DNA of 64,000 nt from Knufia peltigerae. Taxonomy: Eukaryota > Ascomycota > Eurotiomycetes > Chaetothyriales > Trichomeriaceae. The stretch covers positions 1 to 64,000 of the forward strand of contig JAPDRN010000106.1 of assembly GCA_030247855.1 (NCBI GenBank), in the 5' to 3' direction. The stretch's first letter is position 1. The number at the start of each line of letters is the position of its first letter. Of the stretch, positions 1 through 10,213 are shown piece by piece. A model generated the notes under the pieces. It did not search any database, was not told the DNA's origin, and worked only from the letters and a program-made list of their open reading frames with translations. The translations under genes and the position numbers were made by a program.

Positions 1-18
1 GGGGGGGGGGGGGGGGGG
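1..18. repeat. poly-G run at window edge
   Basis: Eighteen consecutive G residues open the window, followed by a GC-rich stretch. No comparable G tract is seen elsewhere here. It could be a true homopolymer or an assembly or sequencing artefact at a contig end. Confidence 0.8.
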
Positions 19-485
19 CAGGGCGCCCGGGCTGACTCCGCGATTCTGGATTCGTGCCCAACCATCAGAAATACGAGGATATATACAAAATACGAGACAT
101 GTACAGCTGTACAACAACTGGTTCACCTAACCACCTGGCACCTTACCTCAGCTGAGTCTTGTCAAGCCTCCCAATGTTTGTCCAACCCTTCTCGGGTGCA
201 ATGTGTCATGGTTCACGGGTCATATGGGCTGTGGGAAACATCATCCCCGACGCACCACAAAAATCAACAGAGTTGAAAAAGGTTCAGGGTTGCTTACGTT
301 GTATAACACAGTATGCGTTTGAGATCTTACACATCTAATCGGTCGATGAGTCGCTCGAACGAGTGCAGACTCAGCCTTGTTATTCGTAGTCGTGCATCTT
401 CACTGGGCACGACTCCAGAAATACCCATTCAAATACCCCCGTCATTACCTGACTCGTACGTATCCCCCCCTTTTACGAATCTTCC
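19..485. other. 3' flank of the first P450 gene
   Basis: Noncoding as far as I can see. Small open frames here have no recognisable family and read across the pyrimidine-rich 3' flank of the P450. The interval probably holds its 3' UTR and terminator; no clear poly(A) signal was identified. Confidence 0.4.
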
Positions 486-2276
486 TCACCAACCTTCTCT
501 ACGCATCATCCTGACCCTGACAGGTTTCACAGGATTCACCGCACCACCTCCGGGTTTTCTCCCAGGATGAACCCACCTTCCGCCGTTTCCGACCGGTACA
601 ACGTCCCATTGCATGACGATGGCGGCCACGAACAACAAGACCTCCCTTTCGGCAAACGTCTTGCCCTTGCACATGTGCTTCCCACCTCCCCAGACTCTCA
701 TCGTGCCGTAATCGACCTTTGCGTCCGATGACCCTTGGGGGGGTTCCGATTTCTCCTCACCAACGGCGTCCTTGGTCCAGAATCGTCTGGGATCAAACCT
801 CGTCGGGTCTCGGTAGTACTTTTCGTCACTCTGGTGCACGCCATGTGGGATACACACGAACTCGCCCTTTCGCAGGAGGAAACTCTGCGGCTCGCTCTTC
901 CCCAACATCCTGGCATCCTCGTCGGATTCGGTCACGACAAAATCCTCCAGGATCTTCTTGTAACTCATACTGGCCGCCTCGAGTCGCATCGTCTCGAAAA
1001 AGGCCCCCTTGAGCAAGGGACACTTCGGCCACAACGCAGCCAAGTCGATGGTCAGGCGGGGGGCCTCTTTTATGGGGAGCCCATTGTCATGGGGAGGAAC
1101 GAATCGGACATACGGAGCGACCTCACGACGGATCTCCTCCACCAAACACGGGTCGCTGAAAATGTACCACACCATCCAGAAGATGACGGCGTTGGAGTTG
1201 ATGTTCATGACCCAGACGATCGTCGCGTTGCCCGTTGTCCAGGCACGTCGAGAACTTCCGGCCTTGCGGAACTCGGTCGCGCGCTTGACGATGACGGGAC
1301 TCACGTCCGACATGTCGGTCCAGCGTGGGCCGGGGTCTTTCCCGTCGAGGTACTTGAACATGGCTTCGTGATGGTCCCCGATGGCCGCGAGGACACGCTC
1401 GCGCGCGGCTGCGGCGCGGGTCATGTTGGGGAACCAGCCGGGCAGGCCGGCCAGGAACAGATTGAGCTTCTCGTCCATCTCCCACAGGTCGTGCATGAAG
1501 TTGGGGTGGTTCCGGAGAAAGTCACGACCCATGAGGACCGTCGTGGCGATCTCGCCTACAAAGTACCTTAGTAGTTGCCATAGTTCGGCGTCGGCCACGA
1601 ACGAGCCGCCGTCGCCACTCGTAAAGTCCCGCGAGACAATTTGTACGTCAGCCTCGCGTTCCCATATGGTTTGGTCCACGGGTGATTCGACTCCGGATAT
1701 CAAGTTGTATGTGTCGGCCTCTAAAGCTTTGACGGTGTCGGCCAGCGCGCTCGCCACAAAGTCCTCTCGCATCAAGGCGTTCAGAGCACCGTGGATGGAT
1801 CCCCAGACCGCTGTAGGGTCAGTCGCCCGTACCGAACCCCCGTCGGCCCAGAAAGTCTCCATGATGTGGTAGATGAAGGGTTCCATCGTCAGCGGCGCGT
1901 CTCTGGATATCAGTTGTTTCTCTATGCCGGGCACCGTGACGACGTGGTGTTTGCTGTTGGCCATCCACAATGTGAAGATTGAGCCATTGGCACCGAGGGA
2001 CTTTGAAGCTTGCGTCAAAAAGTCGGTGCCGCCTAGAGCGAAGTTGAGGCCGTGACCGAGCCACGGAATCCAGTACGGTAGAAGTGGAGGTGGGCTGGCA
2101 TTTTGTGTCTGTGATTGTTTGGCGTATGCCGCCTTTGATCTGATGCCCGAGGTGATTCGTGTGATGATGCAAAGGGAGACAAAAGCTATCAGGGCCGAAA
2201 AGAAGGGGTGGTTTGTGAGAAACGAGGTGATTGTTTGTCGGAGAATGATGACACGGCTTTGCGGCGTGGAAATCAT
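486..2276 (-). CDS. cytochrome P450, CYP7/CYP8-like (596 aa)
   Basis: Single-exon P450 monooxygenase, probably ER-anchored by a hydrophobic N-terminal segment (about residues 24-42) followed by a proline-rich hinge (PPPLLP, residues 62-67). The K-helix ExxR motif is E428-TM-R431, and the heme-binding loop WGGGKHMCKGK places the thiolate ligand at Cys536. The I-helix region (about 349-372, WVMNINSNAVIFW) lacks the usual acid-threonine pair (A/G-G-x-D/E-T). Fungal relatives of the CYP7/CYP8 group (sterol 7-alpha-hydroxylase, prostacyclin synthase) are also atypical there, so that affiliation is inferred. The start is an ATG and the length is a little above the usual 500-550 aa. Substrate is unknown. 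The next gene is unrelated housekeeping, so no cluster is suggested. Confidence 0.85.
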   Translation of the reverse strand: MISTPQSRVIILRQTITSFLTNHPFFSALIAFVSLCIITRITSGIRSKAAYAKQSQTQNASPPPLLPYWIPWLGHGLNFALGGTDFLTQASKSLGANGSIFTLWMANSKHHVVTVPGIEKQLISRDAPLTMEPFIYHIMETFWADGGSVRATDPTAVWGSIHGALNALMREDFVASALADTVKALEADTYNLISGVESPVDQTIWEREADVQIVSRDFTSGDGGSFVADAELWQLLRYFVGEIATTVLMGRDFLRNHPNFMHDLWEMDEKLNLFLAGLPGWFPNMTRAAAARERVLAAIGDHHEAMFKYLDGKDPGPRWTDMSDVSPVIVKRATEFRKAGSSRRAWTTGNATIVWVMNINSNAVIFWMVWYIFSDPCLVEEIRREVAPYVRFVPPHDNGLPIKEAPRLTIDLAALWPKCPLLKGAFFETMRLEAASMSYKKILEDFVVTESDEDARMLGKSEPQSFLLRKGEFVCIPHGVHQSDEKYYRDPTRFDPRRFWTKDAVGEEKSEPPQGSSDAKVDYGTMRVWGGGKHMCKGKTFAEREVLLFVAAIVMQWDVVPVGNGGRWVHPGRKPGGGAVNPVKPVRVRMMRREGW

Positions 2277-3007
2277 GGCGCCGAGGTTTCGCGCATCTAT
2301 CTTGGACTTGTAAAGCTAGCGTTGGAGGGGACAAACTAAGTACTGTGAGACAGGTCCAAAGGTTCTGAAAAGAATGATATGAATCGCTCTCCTATCGAGT
2401 TTGTGAAATGCCGGGTCGGTAGCAACTGCCAGGAGGTCAGCTCCGCTCGATTGAAGAGCTAGAGAGGCTCTATATGGCTCAATACAACGATCTTGAAAAA
2501 TCACAGAAGCTATAGTAGAACTGCGCACAAGCCATGAGATGTTGATAAATCTGTTTGAACGGTGAGAATTGAGGGAGTACAATACAATCGAGGGGAGGTG
2601 GAGACTGGAAGCCTTAAGAATGTAATACTCCGTACAGAATGCTCGTTAAATAATCATTAGCCTTGGAGGAACAACAGCCTCGTATTTATTTCTTCGGCCC
2701 ATCGACTCCCGCATCCTTTGTGGAAGATATATAATAAAGAGAGTCACGGGCGAAATACTGACCAAGATGAAATTCTTGAATCGACATATAAATTCACTTT
2801 CACAGACAAGACACAGAAGTGAATTTGCCGGGCAAGCATAGAGTAACCACTTTGATTTCATGAAAACCTGGAACCATCTATTCCACACCATACAGAACAT
2901 TTGATCGGGGTATATATATCTCATGCATATCATACATTATTGACTGAGAGGAAAAGAAATGGTCCTGTACCCATAGAGACGTTCCACATCATGGCGTCAC
3001 TTTCACA
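2277..3007. other. intergenic, promoter of P450 and 3' flank of YME2
   Basis: About 730 bp, AT-rich, without a convincing coding frame. It contains one copy of the 9-mer TACTCCGTA (2626-2634), which recurs elsewhere in the window. The P450 promoter should lie in the left part of this interval. Confidence 0.4.
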
Positions 3008-5662
3008 CTAGAACTTGTCTGAAAGCACCTTCTTCAGCTTACCGCTTTCAGTCTCGTACTGCTGGATTTTTATCTGAGAACCCATCACCTTGGCCAGACA
3101 GTATTGCGTTCTTGGTTTGATCTCGCTAGGTGTCCCTGGCAATTCGCCCAGAATCTTTAATTCGTTCTCGTACTTTTCGACATTCTTGGTCTCGGTACTG
3201 ATCAGTTGAGACAGAATGGCCAAGTCAAGTCGTGCTTTGAGAACTTCGTCATCGGTAAGATATTCAAACGCGGACTGATAAACAGGCCTGCCGGGCTTGA
3301 TGCTATACGGTCGTCCGTTGGTCGAGGTGATCGTGATCAGTTCTGCCTGCTCAAGTGCTTGCAGGACAGCTTCACCATTACTGAAGAGAGGGTCAAGTAG
3401 CAGTTCATTATATCGCAGAACCTCATCAGAGGCCAAACGTTTGATGATCAGCCATGCTTGCTGTGGGGTCCATGTGCGGCTGGCGCTGTCGACATCAAGA
3501 AGATACATCTTCAAAATCTCCGAGGCAGATTGCTCAATAATTTGACGTACAGCTTCTGTTGGCATTGTTAGACAGGGTCAACTAGGACAAAGCGGGCGGT
3601 GCACTTACTTCCTGGGGATTCGCCCGTCTTGATCCTTCGGGCGAGGAATTCCAGATCCGTCAATCGACCACCAAGGATCTGGATGACGCTATCGAGCTCG
3701 TCAATGTTACTCTGCATTTGTGTAGACGACATCTTTTCCTCTCCCTCAGCTGCCGAAGCTTCATCGCCCTCGGGTTTGAGATGCTGCAGAACGAGTTTCT
3801 TTGCCACTTCTGGCGTACAGTCACTGAGGGTGATTTGGCGGAACACCCTGTCAGGTAATGCCTTGCTTAGAGATTTCGAAAACGACACATCTGTCGTTAG
3901 GAAGATTACGTGTGCCACATTCTGTGTTGTCAATGTTGCTGCCCACTCACCCAACTTGTCGTACACGATGCTAGACGATCCTTCATTGTTTTTGTGCAAA
4001 AAGTTGTCAATCACAACAACAGGTCGGTACTCAGGATGAGCCTCGAGCCACTCATCGTCCGCCATTTGAGCCTCCTTTTCATCCTTCTTATTTCGATGCG
4101 ATAGCGCAATCTTCTTCAAAGCAGTGGTGGTGTTACCCCATATCTTAGCCAATTGTGTGTCGAGGGTCTCGGAGAATCCAGTCTTGGTTCCGATTGTGCC
4201 CATTGCCGCCAAGTCGATCATGCTGCTGATACTGTTCATCCATGAGAATACTGGCCGATAGCCGACTTCGGCGGCCGCAGCAGCAATCGTAGAGCTGTCT
4301 CCCCGTGCTTCCTGAATCTTTTTGCAGTCGATGATCAATTTGTTGGGTCGACCCTTTAGGGCTTGGTCCATAACGAGTTCCTTCTTACCGGCTCCACGAG
4401 GACCCTGCACCACAATAAAAGTATCGGCGGTCTCGATCATCCATGTCTGCAACTGAGTAATTGCTCCTTGGCGATCTTCCCACACAATCTTCAGATTGTC
4501 ACCGTCGCCCCCTTGCTTCCGGAGGCGAATATAGTCATACCCTCGGCTGAGCCAACTCTTCGCCCATCTGTAGAGTGGTTGATCCTCCAAGTGCAACCCA
4601 TGTGTGATATGCATCCGGATGAAAAATGTTCGGATTGGATCAAAGACTGCAACTGACGCCGCTGTCAGTAGTGCTACAACCAACGGGAGCACTATTCTTG
4701 GATGGCTGGTGATCCAACTCCAGATCCAGTTCGCTTTGACTCTAGGTTCGTAGCTGAGCTTAAGCAGGGTTCCAGCCTTGCCACCTCCTTCGGCTGTACC
4801 CACAACATAACCGTGCATGCAGTTCTTGGCCATCGTCGCAAATCTCACTCGAGTGTAGTCAATGTATGCATATCTTGGAAGGACCTTGGAGTCAAAGGGT
4901 TCAGGTACAATCTCGGAAAGTTTGCCATATCTTCGAAACAAGGAGTAGAGTGTCTCTTGGGTCAATTCGGCGGCAGACGTTTCAGGAGAGGTCGGCAGAA
5001 ACTCGACTTTGACCCGGGAGCTTGGGATGCGATAGAGATCTTCGATCCAGGGCTTCCCTCGAACGAGAAAAGCCCGCACTTGGCGGAAAGGATTGAACCA
5101 TGGCTTGATTGGCTTCTCCTTGAGATATTCTTTCAGCGTATTTTCGAGTTCTGTCGTTGTGATTCCCTCCTCGTGTCTAAACTTGACAAATGCTCCTCCT
5201 TCTCTGAGTCTAGGCAAAACTGTGGTGACAGTGATAGGTAGCTTTTCTGGGAGGGCTCGCTTGATTATGCTCGACGGATCAGCCAAAGCAAGATCTGGGT
5301 GATTAACCCTCTTGAGGGATTCCGCCAAAAGCGTGTCAGCATTCAGGAATGGTATTCGAGTTAGCCACTGAAGCTTGAGGGGAAAGACATCTGAATATCA
5401 GTCAGCATGAACGCTTCTCGTTTCACTTGTGGCACTGCGCACTGTCAAAGAAAAGAATTCCTTCATTCGGCTTTGTCTCGATATGGCCGCTGTCATTGTC
5501 GCCGACTTCTGAGGACTCATTTCTCTTTCCTGCTGGAACTGTTGGTTTTATCGGTCGTGGTCGAGAGCTGCCTGTGTTGTGCAAATAATACTTTCTGAAC
5601 AGTGCTGCTGTGGGCGACGTCCGCCGCCCCAAGCAACACCTGGTGGTCCTGAATATCAACAT
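3008..5662 (-). CDS. YME2: mitochondrial escape protein Yme2 (RNA12 family)
   Basis: Inner-membrane mitochondrial protein linked to mtDNA maintenance and nucleoid organisation. Three exons, reading 5662-5443, 5390-3609 and 3555-3008. Intron 1 (5391-5442) has a GTGCGC donor; intron 2 (3556-3608) has GTAAGT and a CTAAC branch point. Joining exon 1 to 2 restores the motif FFDNVFPLKLQWL. The ATG at 5662 is chosen because the same frame hits a stop just upstream, and it gives a basic, arginine-rich mitochondrial presequence (MLIFRTTRCCLGRR). Then come an RRM-like segment, one transmembrane helix near IVLPLVVALLTAASVAVF, and an RNA12 domain with a Walker-A-like loop (VVQGPRGAGKKELV) and a Walker-B-like strand (YRPVVVIDNF). 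It is divergent from EMI1. Confidence 0.88.
5391..5442 (-). other. YME2: YME2 intron 1 (52 nt)
   Basis: Donor GTGCGC, branch-like GCTGAC, acceptor TTCAG. Phase 1. The weak donor is supported by exact restoration of the conserved protein segment across the junction. Confidence 0.75.
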
Positions 5663-6012
5663 GTTGCGGAGGACCTCTAGCAGCACATCGATCAATGACT
5701 ATGACCATAGGTCACTTTCGAACCGTTGTGAGCATCTGGAAGACCTTCTTGCAAGATGTAATGCCTTTCACATCTGTCAAGTTTTCCTGTCTCCATGACG
5801 GCAGAAGCATCTGTGAATTCATTGTGGTATGACGTAGTATTCAAGACGCGCTAGTAGTCGTATTGTGGCGCACGTGTTTTGCGGTCTGTGGCCGTGCACG
5901 GCTTCATTTTATTTTCCAGAGAGCAGCAGGCCATGCATGAGCTGCAGTCTGGACAAGGCCGGTTTTTCTCAACGTCGAATCCCCCTATCGACCATCTCTA
6001 GGACTGGTCAAC
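5663..6012. promoter_or_regulatory. divergent promoter between YME2 and EMI1
   Basis: About 350 bp separate the two start codons, with no coding frame of note. Both flanking products are mitochondrial, so shared promoter elements are plausible. No specific binding site is assigned. Confidence 0.5.
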
Positions 6013-6705
6013 ATGGACTGGTTCTGGAGGTCAAAACCCTCCAAAAGCCATGAAGCCTCAGAGATTGACTCTTCGAGCTCTTCCAAGGCCTCCACCTCAA
6101 TGGCTGCACCAGCCCTTGCATCGGCCACTGAACCAGCCAAGCCGACCCTTTCTCGAGAAGAACGAGCCAATCAAGAATTCCTCGAACTCATGAAAGAATT
6201 TCAGGCAGAGACAGAGGTCATTCCAGAGAAAAATACAGGGGAAACAAAGTCAACAAGAGCGGTACATAATGCATCCGTCGAGGTTGATATCTCACCTGAC
6301 TCCCTTTACCCAACTGAAATATCCTGCCGTTCGTCCTTCGATTATGCCATGTTTTGCCAGAGTTTTGGGGGGCAGTTTGTCAACATCTACCGATATGGAT
6401 CATTTCGTTCATGTTCAAATCACTGGGACGACTTTTGGCTTTGTATGAGAACACGAAATTGGGATGCGAAGGATCGAGCGGCAGCAATCCAAGATCATTA
6501 CCGCAAAAGAGCCATGAAATGGAAGACTGGCCCAAGCAGTGAGGATGTCTGGGATGTCAGGACCGAGCCAGTCAAAGATTCATTTCAAGGCAATCTTGAC
6601 GAGCTTGAAGCAGCAATTGCAGCATGGAGAAAGGCAAATCCCAATGCTGTAGACCCTTGGGAACAGCATCAGCAGCCGGCTTTCAATACTCAAACCAGTG
6701 CATAG
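6013..6705 (+). CDS. EMI1: Emi1-like twin CX9C protein (DUF3128)
   Basis: Small soluble protein of the DUF3128/EMI1 family, which in yeast is needed for early meiotic induction and has a twin CX9C fold typical of proteins imported to the mitochondrial intermembrane space. The pattern is visible: Cys105-x9-Cys115 and Cys134-x9-Cys144, in the context SFDYAMFCQSFGG and HWDDFWLCMRTR. The first 100 residues are Ser/Ala/Glu-rich and likely disordered, and the C-terminal tail is Gln-rich. At 230 aa it is longer than the yeast protein (roughly 190 aa). The ATG at 6013 begins an uninterrupted single exon. It sits head-to-head with YME2, another mitochondrial gene. Confidence 0.88.
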   Translation: MDWFWRSKPSKSHEASEIDSSSSSKASTSMAAPALASATEPAKPTLSREERANQEFLELMKEFQAETEVIPEKNTGETKSTRAVHNASVEVDISPDSLYPTEISCRSSFDYAMFCQSFGGQFVNIYRYGSFRSCSNHWDDFWLCMRTRNWDAKDRAAAIQDHYRKRAMKWKTGPSSEDVWDVRTEPVKDSFQGNLDELEAAIAAWRKANPNAVDPWEQHQQPAFNTQTSA

Positions 6706-6950
6706 GATGACCCATTCCTTATGCATGAATGGATCGTCGTATCGGGGATAGCGAGAGCGGGCTTCCGCGAGTGAGGCAAACACGGACGACGGCCAGCATG
6801 GCATCGTTGTCTCCTTCATGTGCCAAGCTCCTCATCATTTACCTGATTTGGTCGATGGTGCACTGCTAAATTGCATTTCTATCGCACGACTCGAGAGACT
6901 GATTTGTTACCCTTCCACTCCGTTTACTATTTCGTGTGCCATTTGTCGCG

Positions 6951-7535
6951 ATGACAGACAGACAATCGCCGAGCGACGTGCTCAATGAAGACGCCGCCAT
7001 CCTCGAACAACAAGCCGCTTTGATCAGAGACGAGGCTGACCTCCTCCTTACAAAGTCCCGCCTCTTACATCAAGAATTCCTCAACCTCTACGATGAACCC
7101 ATAGCCCTTGACCGAGCCTCCAGTCTCAGTGCCGACACTGCCTTGGGAATGCGCAGGGTCGCCGCCGATTGGGAGAATAGGGCACAATTGCTTCGCGAAG
7201 ATGCGAGGACCATGGAGAGAGCTAGTGGGATCGCTGTTGGCGCTAGTCGGGGTACACAAGGTTCAGTCGCAACATCTCAATTGAGCCCACTGTTGCTATC
7301 TGAGCAAGCTTTAGAGATAGCGAATGACAACCCGACCTCGGCCGCAACGGATTTGGATATCGATGAGAATGGAGTCCAACACGATACAAAGTCAAAGAGC
7401 CCGGAGCAGGAAGAAGACAAAAGCACCGGGGAAAATGAAGACGACCATCTGGACGGCAACGGAGGAGAGCCGGCTTTGGCATCTGGAGGCATGCCTGGCA
7501 AGGACTGCGAAATGGAAAGCGAGCCGACTACCTGA
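6951..7535 (+). CDS. hypothetical coiled-coil protein (194 aa)
   Basis: No family recognised. The open frame can be read from a GTG at 6936, but the first ATG is at 6951 and gives MTDRQSPSDV. Residues about 12-95 are helical with heptad-like leucine and alanine spacing and many charged residues (coiled coil). The rest is low-complexity, acidic and Glu/Asp/Ser-rich, with no membrane segment or signal peptide. Single exon. The neighbours EMI1 (same strand, 245 bp upstream) and the 2OG oxygenase give no functional clue. Coding status rests on length and a plausible heptad pattern only; a homologue search would decide. Confidence 0.5.
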   Translation: MTDRQSPSDVLNEDAAILEQQAALIRDEADLLLTKSRLLHQEFLNLYDEPIALDRASSLSADTALGMRRVAADWENRAQLLREDARTMERASGIAVGASRGTQGSVATSQLSPLLLSEQALEIANDNPTSAATDLDIDENGVQHDTKSKSPEQEEDKSTGENEDDHLDGNGGEPALASGGMPGKDCEMESEPTT

Positions 7536-8144
7536 TGAAAGCCTCTGATGAGGCCAGTTCTGAGATGAGGAGACTGAAAGTGTCAATATAGACCAGACAA
7601 GGACTGTAGCACCGAGCACGATTTAGGTCGCAGGGGTGGGCAACTTGTCCTGGATGAGCAAAGCATATTCACAACCACAATCATCCTTGAAAAACATAAG
7701 CAAGAACAAATGTAATCATGAGATGCACAATGCTCATATTTAGTTTCGTGAAGAGGCCGTTTCCTTCGATAGTGATAGAAAGGAAGATATGACCTATGAT
7801 TACCCCTTTTCCCTCCGCCTTGGGCCGTATGGCCACATGTGAATAGGCAGTGAGGTACAGTCGCCTTTCAATGCTTTCAGTCACGTGGAACGGCCGATCG
7901 TGTCTTTTTAGTTTGGTAATTATGCATAATAGTCTATATGATATATCGTGGGTAGATTTAAACGTCTAGCTGCCAGTAATGATTTGAAGGTATCGTATGC
8001 TATCAGAGTGGCTACGGATGCTGTGGTGCATAGAAAGCGGCTTGGAGAAACACCTCGGCCGTCTCGTTGGTTCAAGAAGACGATCCTTTTTCACTCTCTA
8101 CAAACCTCTAGGTTGTTTTATGTTTCCAATGGCCACATGCGGAC
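7536..8144. other. intergenic, promoter of the 2OG oxygenase
   Basis: About 610 bp, AT-rich, no convincing coding frame. Presumably the 3' UTR of the coiled-coil gene and the promoter of the oxygenase. No specific site recognised. Confidence 0.4.
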
Positions 8145-9218
8145 ATGTCTATACCGACAATTGATCTGAGCAAAGCGGAGATTTCAGTGACTCGGACTGA
8201 ACTACTCAAGGAGTTGCGCCATGCCCTCCTCGAGGTCGGTTTTCTTTATTTGACCGGTTACAGCGTCGACCAGTCCACCATTGAAGACCTTGTGCGTGTC
8301 TTGCCCGATCTATTTGGTTTGCCGGAAGAAGTGAAGGAGTCAGTCGCGCTCGTGAACTCTCCTCACTTTCTTGGTTATAGCAAGTTTGGTTCCGAGACTA
8401 CTGCCAAAGTCCAGGATCATCGAGAACAATTCGAACATGCGAACGAGTTGGAGGGTAGATACGACCAGGACGATACTTTGCCACTATACACCCGATTGCA
8501 AGGTCCGAATCAATGGATAAAGTCATCAACCAGTGTCCCAGGACTGCGAGGAAAGGTGGAATCCTACATCACAGCTTTGCAGGAAGTGGCATCCCAGTTT
8601 CTCTCGCTGGTGGAAGAAGCATTGGACTTGCCGCACGATAGTCTGGCCTGCTTTACTGGGCCTCAAGACAGGTTGAAGCTCGTTCACTACAGGCCCTCCT
8701 CGACAGATGCAACGCTAGACGCACAAACACAAGGCGTTGGACCTCACAAAGACAGCTCAGGCTGGATGACGTTCCTACTACAGGCTTCGGACCCATCGAT
8801 CAAGGGACTTCAAGCGCTGTCGAAGAGTGGCGAGTGGCTTGACGTTCCATCTGTGCCGAACACGCTGGTCGTCAACATGGGCCAGGCCTTTGAGGTTGTC
8901 ACGAACGGCGTGTGCAAAGCTACGACGCATCGTGTCCTGCTCCCCCCTGGCGACTATGATCGCTACAGTGTCCCCTTCTTTCAGGGGGTGCGCCCTGATT
9001 TGACCAAAAGAGACCTCCAGGCCTTGTGGCAGCACTTTGACCAGGACCGATGGCACACGAGAGAGTCGGCAGAAGGCCAAAGGATCGATAGTCCGTTCCT
9101 TCAAATGCAGTACGACACCTTGGGCGAGGCACAGCTGAGAACGAAAATCCGAAGTCACAGAGACGTGGGGAGAAAGTTTTATGCAGATGTTTTTGACAAG
9201 TACATCAATGACAGTTGA
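8145..9218 (+). CDS. 2-oxoglutarate/Fe(II)-dependent oxygenase, IPNS-like
   Basis: Soluble dioxygenase of the isopenicillin-N-synthase-like superfamily. The N-terminal DIOX_N signature is present (MSIPTIDLSK, VGFLYLTGYSV). The double-stranded beta-helix core carries the iron triad His201-x-Asp203 (GPHKDSSGW) and His262 (ATTHRV), with the 2OG-anchoring Arg273 in DRYSVPFF. At 357 aa the length is normal. The ATG starts the family's usual IPTIDL strand, and the coding region is a single exon. Substrate cannot be read from sequence. It converges with a small ABM protein only 78 bp downstream, so the two may overlap in their 3' UTRs. Confidence 0.88.
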   Translation: MSIPTIDLSKAEISVTRTELLKELRHALLEVGFLYLTGYSVDQSTIEDLVRVLPDLFGLPEEVKESVALVNSPHFLGYSKFGSETTAKVQDHREQFEHANELEGRYDQDDTLPLYTRLQGPNQWIKSSTSVPGLRGKVESYITALQEVASQFLSLVEEALDLPHDSLACFTGPQDRLKLVHYRPSSTDATLDAQTQGVGPHKDSSGWMTFLLQASDPSIKGLQALSKSGEWLDVPSVPNTLVVNMGQAFEVVTNGVCKATTHRVLLPPGDYDRYSVPFFQGVRPDLTKRDLQALWQHFDQDRWHTRESAEGQRIDSPFLQMQYDTLGEAQLRTKIRSHRDVGRKFYADVFDKYINDS

Positions 9219-9296
9219 TAGATGAAAAGTACTGTTTGAGATACCATAGCATCCATTCTGGCCGTTCAATCGTCAACCCGGTAGACCTTGTAACTT

Positions 9297-9620
9297 TTAC
9301 TCGACGACAACGTCCTTGCTGGTGTCCAGCTCCTCGAACCTTCTCAGATCCATTTCTCCCTCGAGTAGGGGTTTGACGTAGGGGTCGAAGGTTTTCCAGT
9401 ATGGGTTCTCCAGGTGATACTTCTGGCTACTCTCCTGCTCGTAGCGTTCGACAATGGTAAAGTCCCTTGGATCGTGGACGGATTGCATGACGAACCATGA
9501 GACGGTTTCCTTGTCCTTGGAGTAGACTCTTGAAGCTTCGATGAGTTTGTTCTTGAGCTTTTGGATGATTGCTGGGTCCGAAGATTTGGCACGCATGTGC
9601 ACCGTGATAGTGTAGACCAT
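9297..9620 (-). CDS. ABM-domain protein (antibiotic biosynthesis monooxygenase-like)
   Basis: A 107-aa protein with the dimeric alpha/beta-barrel (ferredoxin-like) ABM fold: an initial beta strand (MVYTITVHMRA), a central helix (IIQKLKNKLIEASRVYSKD), a strand (WFVMQSVHDPRDFTIVERY), and a second helix with the family-like HLENPYWKTFDPYVKPLL. Such proteins act as cofactor-free monooxygenases or as stress-related quinone and heme handlers; which applies here is unknown. The ATG at 9620 and a single exon give a full-length family member. It is convergent with the 2OG oxygenase. Confidence 0.8.
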   Translation of the reverse strand: MVYTITVHMRAKSSDPAIIQKLKNKLIEASRVYSKDKETVSWFVMQSVHDPRDFTIVERYEQESSQKYHLENPYWKTFDPYVKPLLEGEMDLRRFEELDTSKDVVVE

Positions 9621-10213
9621 TTTGAGAGGCGAGGGGGGTATGGAAGCTGGTGGATGATGATCTTTGGTTCGTCTCGACTTCTGTTCGCTTACTCGGCTGG
9701 GCGACCAATGTTGGGAGAATTCAGAATTTGGTTGACTGTGTCGGCATGTAAATTACTCAGAATGTTCCATACACAATTTACATTTCCCCCCTCTCTGTTC
9801 GTCGGTGTCTATTGGGCATATGCTCGTGTCATGATGGAGTCCGGGCAATACTTGACGAGGCCGTCTGACAGATCTCTTTTTGTCGTTCAGAGGAACTGAT
9901 TTCCTGGCTGCTGCATTGGCCCATGCGTCATTTGAACCAAGCATTTTCGTCAACCCGCCGATTCCGTAGATGAAGCCCATTTTTACACGTGTCGGAGCGA
10001 CCACCAATAGCGCAACAGCCATGACGCTGGTACCCTTTTCTTTCATGCCCATGGCTTCGGTTGACATTTTGCACGCTGCATCTTCCCGGGGTTGATGGCC
10101 CTCTCTCCCTTGTACTCGCGCTGTTGTCGTTGTTCCTGCGCGAATAATAAACTCATGCAGATTCGCGTCTACCGTTAGCATGACCTCGGTGTGTGCAGTC
10201 ACCCGTCCAGGAC
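9621..10213. other. divergent promoter, ABM gene and SYG1
   Basis: About 590 bp between the ABM start and the SYG1 start. An open frame on the minus strand (9753-10274) crosses the SYG1 first exon and has no recognisable family, so I treat the interval as noncoding. It should carry the promoters of both genes. Confidence 0.45.

Noticed and set aside
735..1571. 278-codon open frame opposite the first P450
   Set aside because: Antisense shadow; the minus strand carries the heme loop and ExxR motifs.
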